From NCBI GenBank assembly GCA_027924585.1, contig BSBM01001026.1, positions 858,501 through 922,500 of the forward strand: a stretch of DNA of 64,000 nt, given 5' to 3'. The notes below the pieces were generated by a model that had not been told where the DNA came from, searched no databases, and saw nothing but the letters and a program-made list of their open reading frames with translations. Within the stretch, counting starts at the first letter, position 1. Each line of letters opens with the position of its first letter. Both the position numbers and the translations under genes were made by a program. Origin of the DNA: Larix kaempferi (Eukaryota; Streptophyta; Pinopsida; Pinales; Pinaceae). This document shows positions 49,157 through 59,821 of this stretch, piece after piece.

Positions 49157-52118
49157 GGAAAGACATTTTTAATCATAACAAGGATCTACAGGAAAATATA
49201 CACAACTAGTAGGTTCACTTTATAACCTAAAATAGTTAGTACGATATTTTATATCCATTCGAATATAATAAGGATTAGGCTGCACCAATATATAATAAAT
49301 TCTCTGTAATTTAGATGCATAAATAAAAAAGGTTCTATTAGGGTTAGAAGCGAAAAAGAAATAAAAAAACCTTCTGAGATTATTTTAAACAAGTAGGAAA
49401 AACAAAACAAGAAACTTGATACTACTGTCGCAAAAACAAAGATGAAACAACCATTCCTCCCAACCAACTCCTAGAGCAGCCAAGTCTCACTTGCTCCAGA
49501 ACCCCCGAGCCTGATCGTTGAACCACAAGAGCAAAATCCACTTAATGCGCCATCTCTTGCATTATTAGATTCAATCCCCATCCAATGCTAGCCTCCTGCT
49601 GCTTATGGACATACTATTATATAGTATTTTTCCTAGGACTTGGTCATTTATGACCCTCCTGCTCTTTAGCACTCAACTAAGAGTTGTGACCTGATTTTGG
49701 GGAAGATTCCTCCTGCACCTTGAGTTCTTACTCAGCAGCTTTAGCCACTTGGATTTTCCTCTTGTGGGTCAACAATCACTCATGCAACAGCTATTTCATT
49801 TATGTCCCCCCTTTCAGTATTTTTATTAATAAAAGAATAATCCATTACATTGTTTTATTTTTTACTTCATGTAAAAATATTTAAAAATAAAATAATTTAA
49901 AATATTCAAAAATGTATTTAATAATAAATTTATTAAATCCTGGTGTATTACAAACTCTCAGAGAGAGGCAGCTACCATTTTAGAAGAAGTCATCAATTTT
50001 AAACTCTATTAATGAAGTAATTAACCCAACCACCCACAAAGCATCAACAATTTATCAATTACTGAATTTACCAAGCATCAACAGTTTATCATCTACCTAA
50101 TTTACCAAGCATCACCTATGGAACTGAATTTACCAAGCATCATATATGGAATTTTAGACACACTTTCTTTTTCAGTTATGGACCTCAAAAGTTAGAATCA
50201 CCTGCTAAATTTAGATATCAATTTCTCTAGATAGTTTGAAACTACTCTCATTTGGTTTCCACGAACTTGGAGCTACTAATTTTGGTAAGATGTTTTTTTA
50301 AATTTTTTTTTAAATTTGATATCAGTCTAAAAATAATTTTTAAAAGAACTATTCTATGTTTTTTCTTAAACATGAATTTTTTTTTGTTATTTTGATATTG
50401 ATTTCGGTTAACATTTGTGATTGGAGAAAGGTATGGAAACAAGGTTTTGTTGTGGGAGGCTCCCAATCCCACTTTGGACACTTCAAATACATCCAAGTTA
50501 CAATTTATAGGCCTTGTTTCTAAAAGCTTTTCACATATCAATTCACATTTTCTTTAAAATGATTTATTTGATATATATTAAAACTTAGTAACATCTTATT
50601 ATTCTTGTAGTCTTAGTCATTGGTTGAAACAATTACTTTTACTCATTGGAAAAAAAACTTATAAACAAGTTTGAGATTAAAAGTGGTTTCTTCTTATCCA
50701 TTTATAGCCAAGGGAAAGTGAATGACCCAAAGAAGAAAGAACGAACCATGAGGTTGGTACAAATTTTGACCCTCCCCCACACAAACATGTTGAGAATAAA
50801 TTGAGCCCCATGGTTCTCAATTTGAATGGAAAAATGTATCACATCATGGGATTTATATTAGTAAAACATGTGCCCAAAAAATAGTTTTCACCAAAAGAAT
50901 TTTTATATATTCAAATTACTATGTCGAATTATATAAGTTTACATTATTTTATTTTTATAAAATTAAAATAAAATGAATTACCTATAATAGAAAACTAAAT
51001 GCTTTCAGTTATGAATGAAGAAAAACAAAAACAAAATATTCTATCAAATTTTCATCAAAGTGCATCATGGATAATGCATAGACAACTCCACTTTCGTGAA
51101 ATATTTGCTTAATATAGTTGAGGAATAATATAGACAACTCCACTTCACGTGCAATAATAGTTGAGGAATCCAAAATAGTCCAATAATATAGACAACTCCA
51201 CTTCACCTGCAATAATAGTTGAAGAATCCAAAAAGGTCCATACCTTGGAAAAACAACCTTACATCTTTTGACAAAGGAAGGAGAGAACATCATAGTACGA
51301 TATCGATTGCAATGTGTTTTTTTAATGAATTGCCTCTACAAAGGGCATATTATTTATGTGGCCTTTTAACTCAAGTCCTTTGGAATAATGTCACAATTTC
51401 AATTACACCATCCATGCAACATGTTTACCTTGAAAATTTTGGTATGTTGCATTACATGTGGCCTGACATCAAACTTTGGAATTGATTCTAAGTTCCACCT
51501 TTTGTTTCTTTCCTAAGTTTATCACTTATTGTACTTCAGATGCATAATGCCCACACATGTTACTTTTGAGTTGTCTATTTCACTGTTAGTAGGTTGTTTT
51601 GTTCCACCCTAGATTTTCAAAGTACATGATCAACGAAAAACATGGGTAAATGAGTCTATTGTTATCTTTTGATTGGAAATTAAACTCCTTAATCAAAACA
51701 TATCTTTTAATTGAAAATAGAAATATCACAATTTCAATTACACTAGTGACACAACATGTCAACCTTGCAAAATTTTGAATGTTGCATTACATGTGGCTTG
51801 ACATTAACTTTCAGAAATGATTTTAGGTTCCATTGTTAGTAGGTTGTTTTTTTCCTCCCTTGATTTTCGAAGCACATGATAACAAACAACTTAGAGAACT
51901 ATACGAGTTGTGCTAATCCACTGGGAAATTGGAAATTAAACCCCTTAGTAAAAACACATCTTTTAATTGAAAATTAAATTCTTTAATAAAAATTATTATT
52001 GAAGGGTATTTTTTTAAATAAAATTTCATTTTTGAAGGATAACGAGAAAATAAAAATTCAAAACATCAAAAAAAATTAATTGGAAGAGGAGAGATGAAAT
52101 GAAATTCCAACATGTTAG
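49157..52118. other. AT-rich stretch, no gene; local duplications
   Basis: No coding domain seen. A run of 58-60-bp repeats (ATAGACAACTCCACTTCAC) lies at about 51125-51182 and 51183-51240, with a partial copy near 51078. A larger imperfect direct duplication places 51391-51720 against 51727-51980 (shared CACAATTTCAATTACAC, TTGCATTACATGTGGC, TTAGTAGGTTGTTTT). Confidence 0.6.
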
Positions 52119-52123
52119 AAGGT

Positions 52124-53637
52124 TGTCACATACCCACCCATCCATCCAAGTCAAGGGAGGGAACATGAAACCAATCTATGGGGCTTTTTAAGAAAACTCA
52201 ACCATTCATTAGAATTCATATTTTTAAAAATCCATGTGTACAGATGTAAATTTAACAAACATGCACAGCGGAGATAAATTCATCCACACACATAATTTCA
52301 TGTGCATTTAATATATCAATAACAACCATTTAACTTAACACATTGTAGAATTAAATACAAGCAGAGAATATACTTATCTCAATGTAATGTTGCCCCCAAC
52401 AACTAGCTATGTTGCTGCAACATTCCTCCCAACCGTAGGTCTCTGCCCAGCCTGTATTATTTCAGCACTCAGAGACCACCCTCGAGCTGGGCATGATATC
52501 TACAAGGGAAAAGGGGGATTTCAAACTCATACACAGCCAAATAATCATTTGGATCTAAGCCAAGCTAAACCACTGCTGGGTTTATCAGGCTAAGTCTGAA
52601 CCCTCTTCATTTGTGGATGGTTCCACTCAAGCTCAAGCCAAAACAATGGAGACCCATCTCAACCCCAACAATATCCTACACACAGAAATATCATAAACTG
52701 GGCATGGGTACACATAACAACAAAACCCCAAGTGTTGGGTATGGATGGAAAACATGGGAAACCCAAAAACAAAGTGAGAAATGGGGAAAACAACCCTGGA
52801 AAGGTAAATTTTGTTTTCAGAAAATGTTTGGGGACAACCCACGAGCAAAAACGACCTCCATTAAACCCCCAATTTATGGTTCTCTTCTCCCAGCCATTAT
52901 GCTAACCAAAAACGAGTTCCCAACAAGCCAAAAATGCCCAGCAAGATCTAAAAATGCCCAGCAAGCTTCAAAAACGCCCAGCAAGCTCTCAAACGCCCAG
53001 CAAGCTCTCAAACGCCCAACAAGCTTCAAAATAAAACACCCAACAAGCGAAAAACACCCAACAAGCTTCAAAATAAAACACCCAACAAGACAAAAACGCC
53101 CAGCAAGCTCTAAAAATGTGAGGGTGAAGTCTAACCATGAATAATGGCTTGGGAAGGCAATTCGTGGGTGTTTTCTTGCCCAAGAAGGAGAAACACGATT
53201 TTCCATGAGGGTGGCTTGCCCATACTCGAATTTGGACAGCAATACCTCCCCAATCCCCAAGGCATCAACTACTTCACCCAACTCTTGGGAGAAATGAATG
53301 ATTGGGAACCAAAGTCAACATGGGTAGTTGATGGTTCATGGGTTCTCTCATTGGCACTTGGCTTGACTTGATTGGCTCAAGGGTTTGAATATTTCCCTCC
53401 CAATTCCTTGTAATATCATGCCCCCATCTCTTGTTGCATTGCATAGCTAGTTGTGGGCATTTATATTAAGATGCATATTTACAATTCCCATGGTTCTCTA
53501 GCACATGGGCAACATAATATATAATACTTGCCTCTTCAAGGTCGATCGTTCACTAGCGGGGCATTGGCCTTGAGCTCCACACTAGGAATCATACATAATA
53601 TGCATACATTATTTACATTATAGCCCAAAATATTACA
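52124..53637 (+). mobile_element. 1.5-kb probable solo LTR, TSD AAGGT/AGGGT
   Basis: Begins TGTCACATACCC and ends AAATATTACA, with flanks AAGGT (52119-52123) and AGGGT (53638-53642), one mismatch. The end region has GGCATTGGCCTTGAGCTC near 53563, shared with the solo LTRs at 22610-26640 and 39635-43528. The body contains frames of 177 and 135 codons on opposite strands (52611-53144, 52874-53281) that overlap an internal minisatellite and show no domain, so I do not call them genes. Confidence 0.7.
52915..53112. repeat. about 20-bp tandem repeat in solo LTR
   Basis: About ten degenerate units of CGCCCAGCAAGCTCTCAAA, with an internal higher-order unit (CACCCAACAAGC plus TTCAAAATAAAA) repeated twice. 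It keeps frames open on both strands by chance. Confidence 0.85.
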
Positions 53638-53752
53638 AGGGTCAAAATGGGGGACATGAAAAAGGTGAAACCAAATTCCGACGATTATCAGCCAACTCAC
53701 CCGTCCATTGCCAACTCAGTCTTCTTAGTTGGCTGGTAGTTAGAATAGTGAT

Positions 53753-54312
53753 TGTTGTATTAAATGAGTAGAGGCTTCTCGATGAAGCCAATTTCTCCAC
53801 CGACAACAATGGAAAAATCTAGATGCTTTGAATTCTGAATATTCTCGATTGTAATATTAATTTTTAATGTGGTTATATTGTAGTGAGTGGGTGTACTGGT
53901 TGAGCCGGTGAGGTGGACAGAATGCTGAAGTGAATAAAACTGTGTTTTATGTGCAAACTCTGTGATTTCACTGTGTATGCATGTCTTCCATACAATTGCA
54001 TGACTATATATTTACTTGCAAGTTCTGTGTGAGATTTTATTTCAGCAATATGCTCTGTTCTGAATCTTGAAAGTATGCCCATATGCTTGATCCAGTAAAG
54101 TGTTGTGTTTGCTTTGTTTTCTCTTGACTGAATTTGATTTTATTTAAACCTCAAATTTGTTGTTAGCTCTTGTAATTTCACAGGTAGGACATCAAATGAT
54201 TGCTTCCAGTAAAAGAAGACTGTGAAGAAGTCAAGAAGGAAAGAACAAATCAAGAGATAAGAGTGTAAAGAGTTAAAAAGGCAAGTTAATAAAGGCTGCT
54301 CTGTTCATAACA
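53753..54312 (+). repeat. 5' LTR of element D (left edge uncertain)
   Basis: Ends CATAACA at 54312, two bases before the PBS. A TATA-like CTATATATTTAC lies near 54004. The 3' LTR is outside the window, so the left edge cannot be confirmed by alignment or TSD. Confidence 0.5.
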
Positions 54313-54314
54313 AC

Positions 54315-54326
54315 TGGTATTAGAGC
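54315..54326 (+). promoter_or_regulatory. PBS of element D
   Basis: TGGTATTAGAGC, one C-to-T change from the perfect initiator-Met site TGGTATCAGAGC. Confidence 0.85.
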
Positions 54327-54470
54327 TGGGTTAGGAACCAACTTGTCCATAGCACGTTGAAATATTGTATGAGTGTGCCTGCTCTATGCTCTATGTGTAA
54401 TCATGTGATAGCTAGTGTGGAGGCCACAGTTTGGAAGAGGGATCCCTAGTGATCTGTCATTTGAGGAAGC

Positions 54471-57148
54471 ATGGAAACAACAACAATGGGTGACATGGAG
54501 AAACTGAATGTAGCCATTTTTTCTCTATGGAAAGTACAGATGGAGGACATACTATTTATAAAGGACCAATACTTTCCAATTGAGGGAGCAGCAAGTAAGC
54601 CTTCATCAATGACATATGAAGAGTGGAACAAGCTTGACAGGAAGGCCATTGCCACAATCAAGTAGTACTTAGCAAAGACTTTCTACTTCAATGTGGCTAG
54701 AGAGAAGAAAGCGGTAGACCCGTGGAAGAAATTACATGATCTGTATGAGAAAAACACAGCATCAAACAAGGTTTTCTTGATGAATAAGTTGTATAACCTC
54801 AAGATGAAGGAAGGTGCTTCAGTTGCAGAGCACCTAAATGAATTTAATATCATTACTAGTCAGCTTGCCTCTGTTAAAATTGTATTGGATGATGAAATCA
54901 GAGCCATCCTACTCATGTGCTCCATGCCAGACAGCTGGGAGAATTTGATTGTTTCCATGAGCACTTCAGCTCCTGCAGGGACCCTGAAGTTTGATGATGT
55001 TAGCAGCAGCTTAATGAATGAGGAGTTGCGATGAAAATTAGTCAAAGAAAACCGGGGGGAAGCTCTCACCATAGCTGATCGTGGAAGGAAAATTGACCGA
55101 ACTAGGCAAGGGAGTTCCAAGTCAAGAGGCAGATCAAAATCAAGAAGAGGTAGAATTACTTGCTATCATTGTGGAAAACTAGGACACATGAAAAGAGAGT
55201 GTTGGATATGGAAGCGAGAACAGAAGGAGCCAAAATCAGCCAGCTCAAATAAAAAATCAGCCAACACAAATGAAGGTGATACCACTGCTGTAGCTTCAGA
55301 TAGTGATGTTTTATTTACTATTTCAGTAGAAGAAGCATGCTTATATACTTCCAGCAATAGCATTGATTAGGTCCTAGACTCCATGGCTTCTCACCATGTA
55401 ACCCCATGCAAAACCAATTTTTTTGCATATGAAGTTAGAGACTATGGTAGAGTACATTTGGGAAACAATCAATTTTGTAATATTGTTGGAGTGGGAGATG
55501 TCTGAATCCTATCAAAGGATGGCCATGATATCTTGCTGAAACAAGCTAGGCATGTCCTAGAAATGCGCATGAGCCTAATTTCAGTGGGGCAATTAGATGA
55601 TGAAGGATGCTATACTAGCTTTGGAAAGTGTGGTTGGAAAATCAGCAAAGGAGCGTTGGTCATGGCTAGAGGACTCAAAACAGGGACATTGTACACCTTA
55701 AGAGCAACAACAAAAAAATCAGATGTGGTTGTTGTTGCAAAAGAAGGAACCACACCAGATTTATGGCATAAGCACTTGGGTCACATGAGTGAAAAGGGAC
55801 TTAAAATTCTTGTTGGGAAAAATTTGCTATCAGGTTTGAAATCCTATGAACTTGGCCTTTGTGAGAATTGTATATATGGTAGGCAGCGTAGAGTTTCATT
55901 TATGAGAGGTGGCCATGAAAGAAAAACAAATTTGCTAGAACTAGTACACTCTGATGTGTTTGGGCCATTCAATATTAAATCTCTTGGAGGATCCTCATAC
56001 TTTGTTACATTCAAAGATGATGCATCTAGGAAGGTTTGGGCCTATCCCATGAGAGGCAAGAATGAGGTTCTTGAGATATTTTAAAAATTTCATGTTGGAG
56101 TTGAAAGAGAAACTAACAAGCTTCTCAAGTGCTTGAGGATAGATAATGGTGGATAATATTTCTCTAATGCTTTCAAGAAGTATTGCAATAGGTTTGGCAT
56201 AAAGCAAAAGAAGACTGTCCCTGGAACTCCTCAACATAATGGCACTGCAGAAAGGATGAACCGCACCATTATGGAGAAGGTAAGGAGCATGTTGTCAAAT
56301 TATGGGTTGGAGAAGCATTTTTGGGCAGAATCAGTAAGGACATCTTGTTACCTCATCAACCGATCACCTACAATAGCCTTGGACGGTGGCATTCTTGAAG
56401 AAGTTTGGATCGGGAAGAAGGTAAACTATTCTCCCCTTAAAATTTTTGGATGTGAAGCATTTGTACACATTCCCAAAGAGCAAAGAACTAATTTAGGCAA
56501 TAAATCAATGAAATGTATTTTCTTGGGATATGCGGATGGTGAGTTTGGTTACCGTTTATGGGATCCGATTAAATATAAACTTATTAGAAGTAGGGATGTC
56601 CTATTTAATGAGTTAGAGATTTTTAAGAAGCCTATAGGTGATATGGAGGTCAAGAAATCTATTGACAGGTATGTTGAGCAGCAAGAAAAAATACCGTCAT
56701 TGCAAGAAGATTATGGACAACAGGCAGAAAATGGTGGACAGCCAGTTGAGCATGATGGAAAGCCAGCTGAAAATGATGGGCAGTGAGAAGAAGAAGCCTT
56801 GCAGCAGCCGTTACAAGAGGTCCAACCGGAAAATATACCACCACAACTGGTTTGCAGGTTTACTAGGCCCCATAAGCCATCACAACGGTATCCTCCCTCA
56901 AATTATATTTTATTAACTGATGAAGGTGAACCTCATTATTTTCATGAGGCTTGTGATGATGAGCATAGAAAAGATTGGAAGAAATCCATGCAGGAAGAAA
57001 TGGATTCATTATTGGAGAACAAAAAATGGGAGCTAGTGAAGCTTCTGAAAGGAAGAAAAGATCTTCAAAACAAGTGGGTATACAGGATCAAGCATGAGGG
57101 TGAAGGGAAGAAGGAAAGATACAAGGCAAGGTTGGTTGTGAAAGGATT
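54471..57148 (+). pseudogene. copia gag-pol of element D, nonsense-riddled
   Basis: One phase holds the whole polyprotein. First comes UBN2-type gag (from METTTMGDMEKLNV), then a CCHC knuckle CYHCGKLGHMKREC at 55161-55202. A degraded protease region follows (DSMASHH where DSGASxH is usual). Then come the integrase zinc part (WHKHLGHM ... CENCIYGRQR, 55764-55890) and the catalytic core with HSDVFGPF, RIDNGG and GTPQHNGTAERMNRT (Asp, Asp, Glu all present), then KIFGC and the start of RT (KNKWVYRIKH, RYKARLVVKGF). Seven in-frame stops lie near 54663, 55032, 55368, 55500, 56082, 56154 and 56784, with no frameshift seen. Element C follows at 57149. Confidence 0.93.
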
Positions 57149-57649
57149 TGTTGAATATTGTAGCTTCTAAGAATATTATATTTGTACTTTATTATTCCGG
57201 AGATGTTTCATCCCTCCGAGGTGATCCTATTATGTATCTGGAGATGTTTATTCCTACGATGAATTGTGGTAACCAAGGTTATTAGATCCTCCGTGTGGGG
57301 GTCGGCCCTGAGTTAATTAATTAGGGGTTATTATAATTCATTGGGAGAGGTTAGCCCCATAAGGGAATTAGTCAGTCGAGAACTAGTATAAGTAGAGGAG
57401 ATTGCTCCTCACTTATCGCACACTTGCTCAGCTCATAAAGTAGTGTGCTTGTGTTTGAGAGGTCTTCATAGGAGGTAGAGAAGGAAGTCAAGTCTTGGGG
57501 CACATCTTGTATTTTGGTTGATCATCTTATTGAGGAAAGCTTTGCTGGGTTTTCCACCCCATGAGGGTTTCTCAGGGTAATATCTTTGTCTATCTTGTGA
57601 TTATGTTTCTTTTAGTGATCGTGCTTGTCAAATTAGTTTAAACTTATCA
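57149..57649 (+). repeat. 5' LTR of element C
   Basis: TGTTGAATATTGTAGC ... TAAACTTATCA, 501 bp, with paired CGGAGATGTTT words near 57197 and a CTAGTATAAGTAG TATA-like box near 57385. Confidence 0.95.
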
Positions 57650-57661
57650 TGGTATCAGAGC
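57650..57661 (+). promoter_or_regulatory. PBS of element C
   Basis: TGGTATCAGAGC directly after the LTR, a perfect initiator tRNA-Met primer site. About 300 bp of leader follows before the gag ATG at 57967. Confidence 0.95.
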
Positions 57662-57966
57662 TAGCCTAAATAGAACATCTTTCACAAGGTGAAATTATAT
57701 TTCTCTCACTCTCCCAAAATTAGGGTTTCTGCAAAAGTTAGTATTTTTGGATTCTGGTTGCATGGCTGAATAGCCCTTCTAAAGATCTATCTTTTGAGCC
57801 CTGGATCGAGGTTTTTGGTTAAGTAGAACTCCGGGAAAGTCAAACCCTAGTTTTACCAAAAGTGCGATAAACCATAAATTCTGTTGCAAATCCGGAAAAG
57901 TAAAAAGGTAAAGTTTCCTGGTAAGTACTACTCTATTTCTTATCTCTTGGACTCCCCCAAGAGAAG

Positions 57967-58950
57967 ATGGCTCCAAGCACTAAGCTTGAAGACAAGCTTG
58001 AAGGTATAGAGAATTTTCGGGCATGGAAATACAGAATTGGTCTCATTCTTGAAGAGAATGATCTTGCTCAATATATCAAGGATGAAGTTGTAGAACCTGA
58101 AGAAGATGAAGCCAAAGAGAAGCATAGGAAGGATTTGATTAGGGAAAAGAGAATCATTGTTGATTCTATTAAATACCACTTGATTCCCCAAGTGGCATCC
58201 AAGAAGACTCCAAAGGAAATGTATGATGCCCTAGGAAGAATGTATGAAGGCAAGAATATCAATAGGAAGATGAACCTAAGAACTCAGTTGAAGAGTACCA
58301 AGATGCACAAAGGAGAATCCATTCAAGACTACTTCTCAAGGGTCTCCCAAATCAAGGAACAACTAGATTCCATGGGTGATACTCTTGATGAAGATGAACT
58401 TGTAATGACTACTCTAAATGGTCTCACTAGACCTTGGGAGTCATTTATACAAACTATGTGTGCCAGAAAAGAAAGTATGAAGTTTGATGTAGTATGGGAG
58501 GATTGTGTTCAAGAAGAAGCTAGGGTAGCCAACAGAGAAGCCCTTCTCAAGGAGGATGACCAAGCCTTGGCTACATACACTAAGAGAAGGAGGAATCAAT
58601 CTTACTTCAAGAAGGATAATCACAAGGAGTCTCACTCTCCACAAAGATTTCAGAAGAAATGAAGTAGAAAATTCTCTTCTTTCCAATGTTTCAATTGTCA
58701 TAAATAAGGACACATTGCTAGATTTTGTCCTTCAAGGAAGAAGAAAAATCTTCACTACAAAAGGCATCAAGCACATCTTGCAGAAGATGATAGTGAAGAA
58801 GAAGAAGAAGAAGAGGAAGTAAGGCCTCATAGGAAAGATCCAAAAGAGATGAAAAAGAAGAAGAAAGTCCCCTCCCTAGGAAAAGATCTAAAAGGCATGA
58901 AGAAGAAGATGCAGAAGAGTATGTTCTATTTTCTGCACTCTCTGGATCTA
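57967..58950 (+). pseudogene. copia gag of element C
   Basis: The 231-codon frame from ATGGCTCCAAGC carries the N-terminal gag segment (LEGIENFRAWKYRI) and the UBN2-type capsid region (LRTQLKSTKMHKGESIQDYF ... LDEDELVMTTLNGL). It stops at a TGA (58660-58662). In the same phase the CCHC knuckle follows (CFNCHK, stop, GHIARFC at 58687-58728), broken by a TAA at 58705-58707. A Glu/Lys-rich linker leads into a single-base phase change at about 58880-58945, before the protease. Two stops make it non-functional, though both are single-base changes away from sense. Confidence 0.92.
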
Positions 58951-59138
58951 TGTCTCCTAGAGAAGATACGTGGCTCATTGATAGTGGTGCTTCAAAGCAC
59001 ATGACAGGTCAAAAGAAAACTCTCTCAAAACTTGAAGAAAAGTCTTCTCCACAAAAGGTATCTCTAGGAGATGATTATCAATATCCCATCAAGGGAATTG
59101 GTGAAGCAAGCTACAAGCTTGATTTTGAACACCTTTAA
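58900..59138 (+). pseudogene. copia protease region of element C
   Basis: The frame contains EEYVLFSALSGSM followed by WLIDSGASKHMTG, the catalytic DSGA box of the copia aspartic protease. It runs on to VSLGDD and GIGEASYKL, then hits a TAA at 59136-59138. A one-base phase change there separates it from the integrase frame ([16 protein letters not shown]). Both neighbours are in other phases, so at least two frameshifts flank this piece. Confidence 0.88.
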
Positions 59139-59140
59139 AG

Positions 59141-59821
59141 ATGAAAGAAATTTTATATGTACCAAGTTTGAAGAAGAACCTACTTTCTATCTCAGCACTA
59201 GATAAGAAAGGTTTTAGAATTGCATTTATTGATGGACAAGTACTTATGTGGCCCAAAGGAAAATCAATTGAGGATGCAATTGTTATTGGTGAAGAAGAAG
59301 GAGGTCTTTACAAACTCAAGGGTCACCCAGAATCTGCCCTTGTCCATGAAACCACTAGCCCCAGTGAGCTATGGCATATAAGGCTTGCTCACATTAACTA
59401 CAAGGCCCTACCCTATGTGAGCAAGGTGGTCATAGGATTACCAGACTTAAAGATTGACAATAATGGCTCATGCAAAGGATGTGAAAAGGGGAAGAATGCC
59501 AAGAACCCTTTTCCAAAGAGTGAAACAAAGACTAAGAACATTCCGGAGTTAATACACTCAGATGTTTGTGGACCAATGCCCACCACATGCCTAAGTGGGT
59601 TTGAATACTATCTCACATTCATTGATGACTATTCAAGGAAGACTTGGATATACTTTCTAAAAGGAAAGAATGGAGTCTTTGGAAAATTCAAAGAGTTCAA
59701 GGCCTTAATAGAAAATCTCTCAGAAAAGAAAATCAAGATTCTCAAAACAAATAATGGGGGAGAATATACTTCAAAGGACTTTGAAGAATTTTGTAAGGAC
59801 AATATTCTATGTACAAAATAG
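59141..59821 (+). pseudogene. copia integrase of element C, catalytic part deleted
   Basis: After [15 protein letters not shown] comes the zinc-binding HHCC part ([13 protein letters not shown] ... [12 protein letters not shown]). The core follows, with the first catalytic Asp in [10 protein letters not shown]. The second catalytic site reads KTNNGGEY, so Asp has become Asn. The sequence then jumps at about 59820 from CKDNILC straight to SALEFKTSEEMFIGKKPEVS. The segment with the third catalytic residue (family motif NGVAER) is missing. Relative to element D the loss is on the order of 60 codons. This integrase cannot be active. Confidence 0.9.

Larger units (their letters stand above)
53753..57148 (+). 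mobile_element. element D: copia element, 5' part, split by C
   Basis: Host element of the nested pair at the right end. It has an LTR end and PBS at 54312-54326, then one continuous gag-pol frame from 54471 to 57148, where element C interrupts it inside RT. The frame continues at 63897 and runs off the window. Its left LTR edge is uncertain; TGTTGTATTAAATG at 53753 is my best candidate because related LTRs begin TGTTG. Confidence 0.85.

Noticed and set aside
49152-49951. Possible LTR ending GTGTATTACA at 49951
   Set aside because: No matching TG start with a 5-bp duplication could be found upstream, even allowing for the nested solo LTR at 44983-49151.
52611-53281. 177- and 135-codon frames on opposite strands
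   Set aside because: They lie in a probable solo LTR, overlap a 20-bp minisatellite, and show no domain. Opposing open frames over one repeat indicate an artefact.
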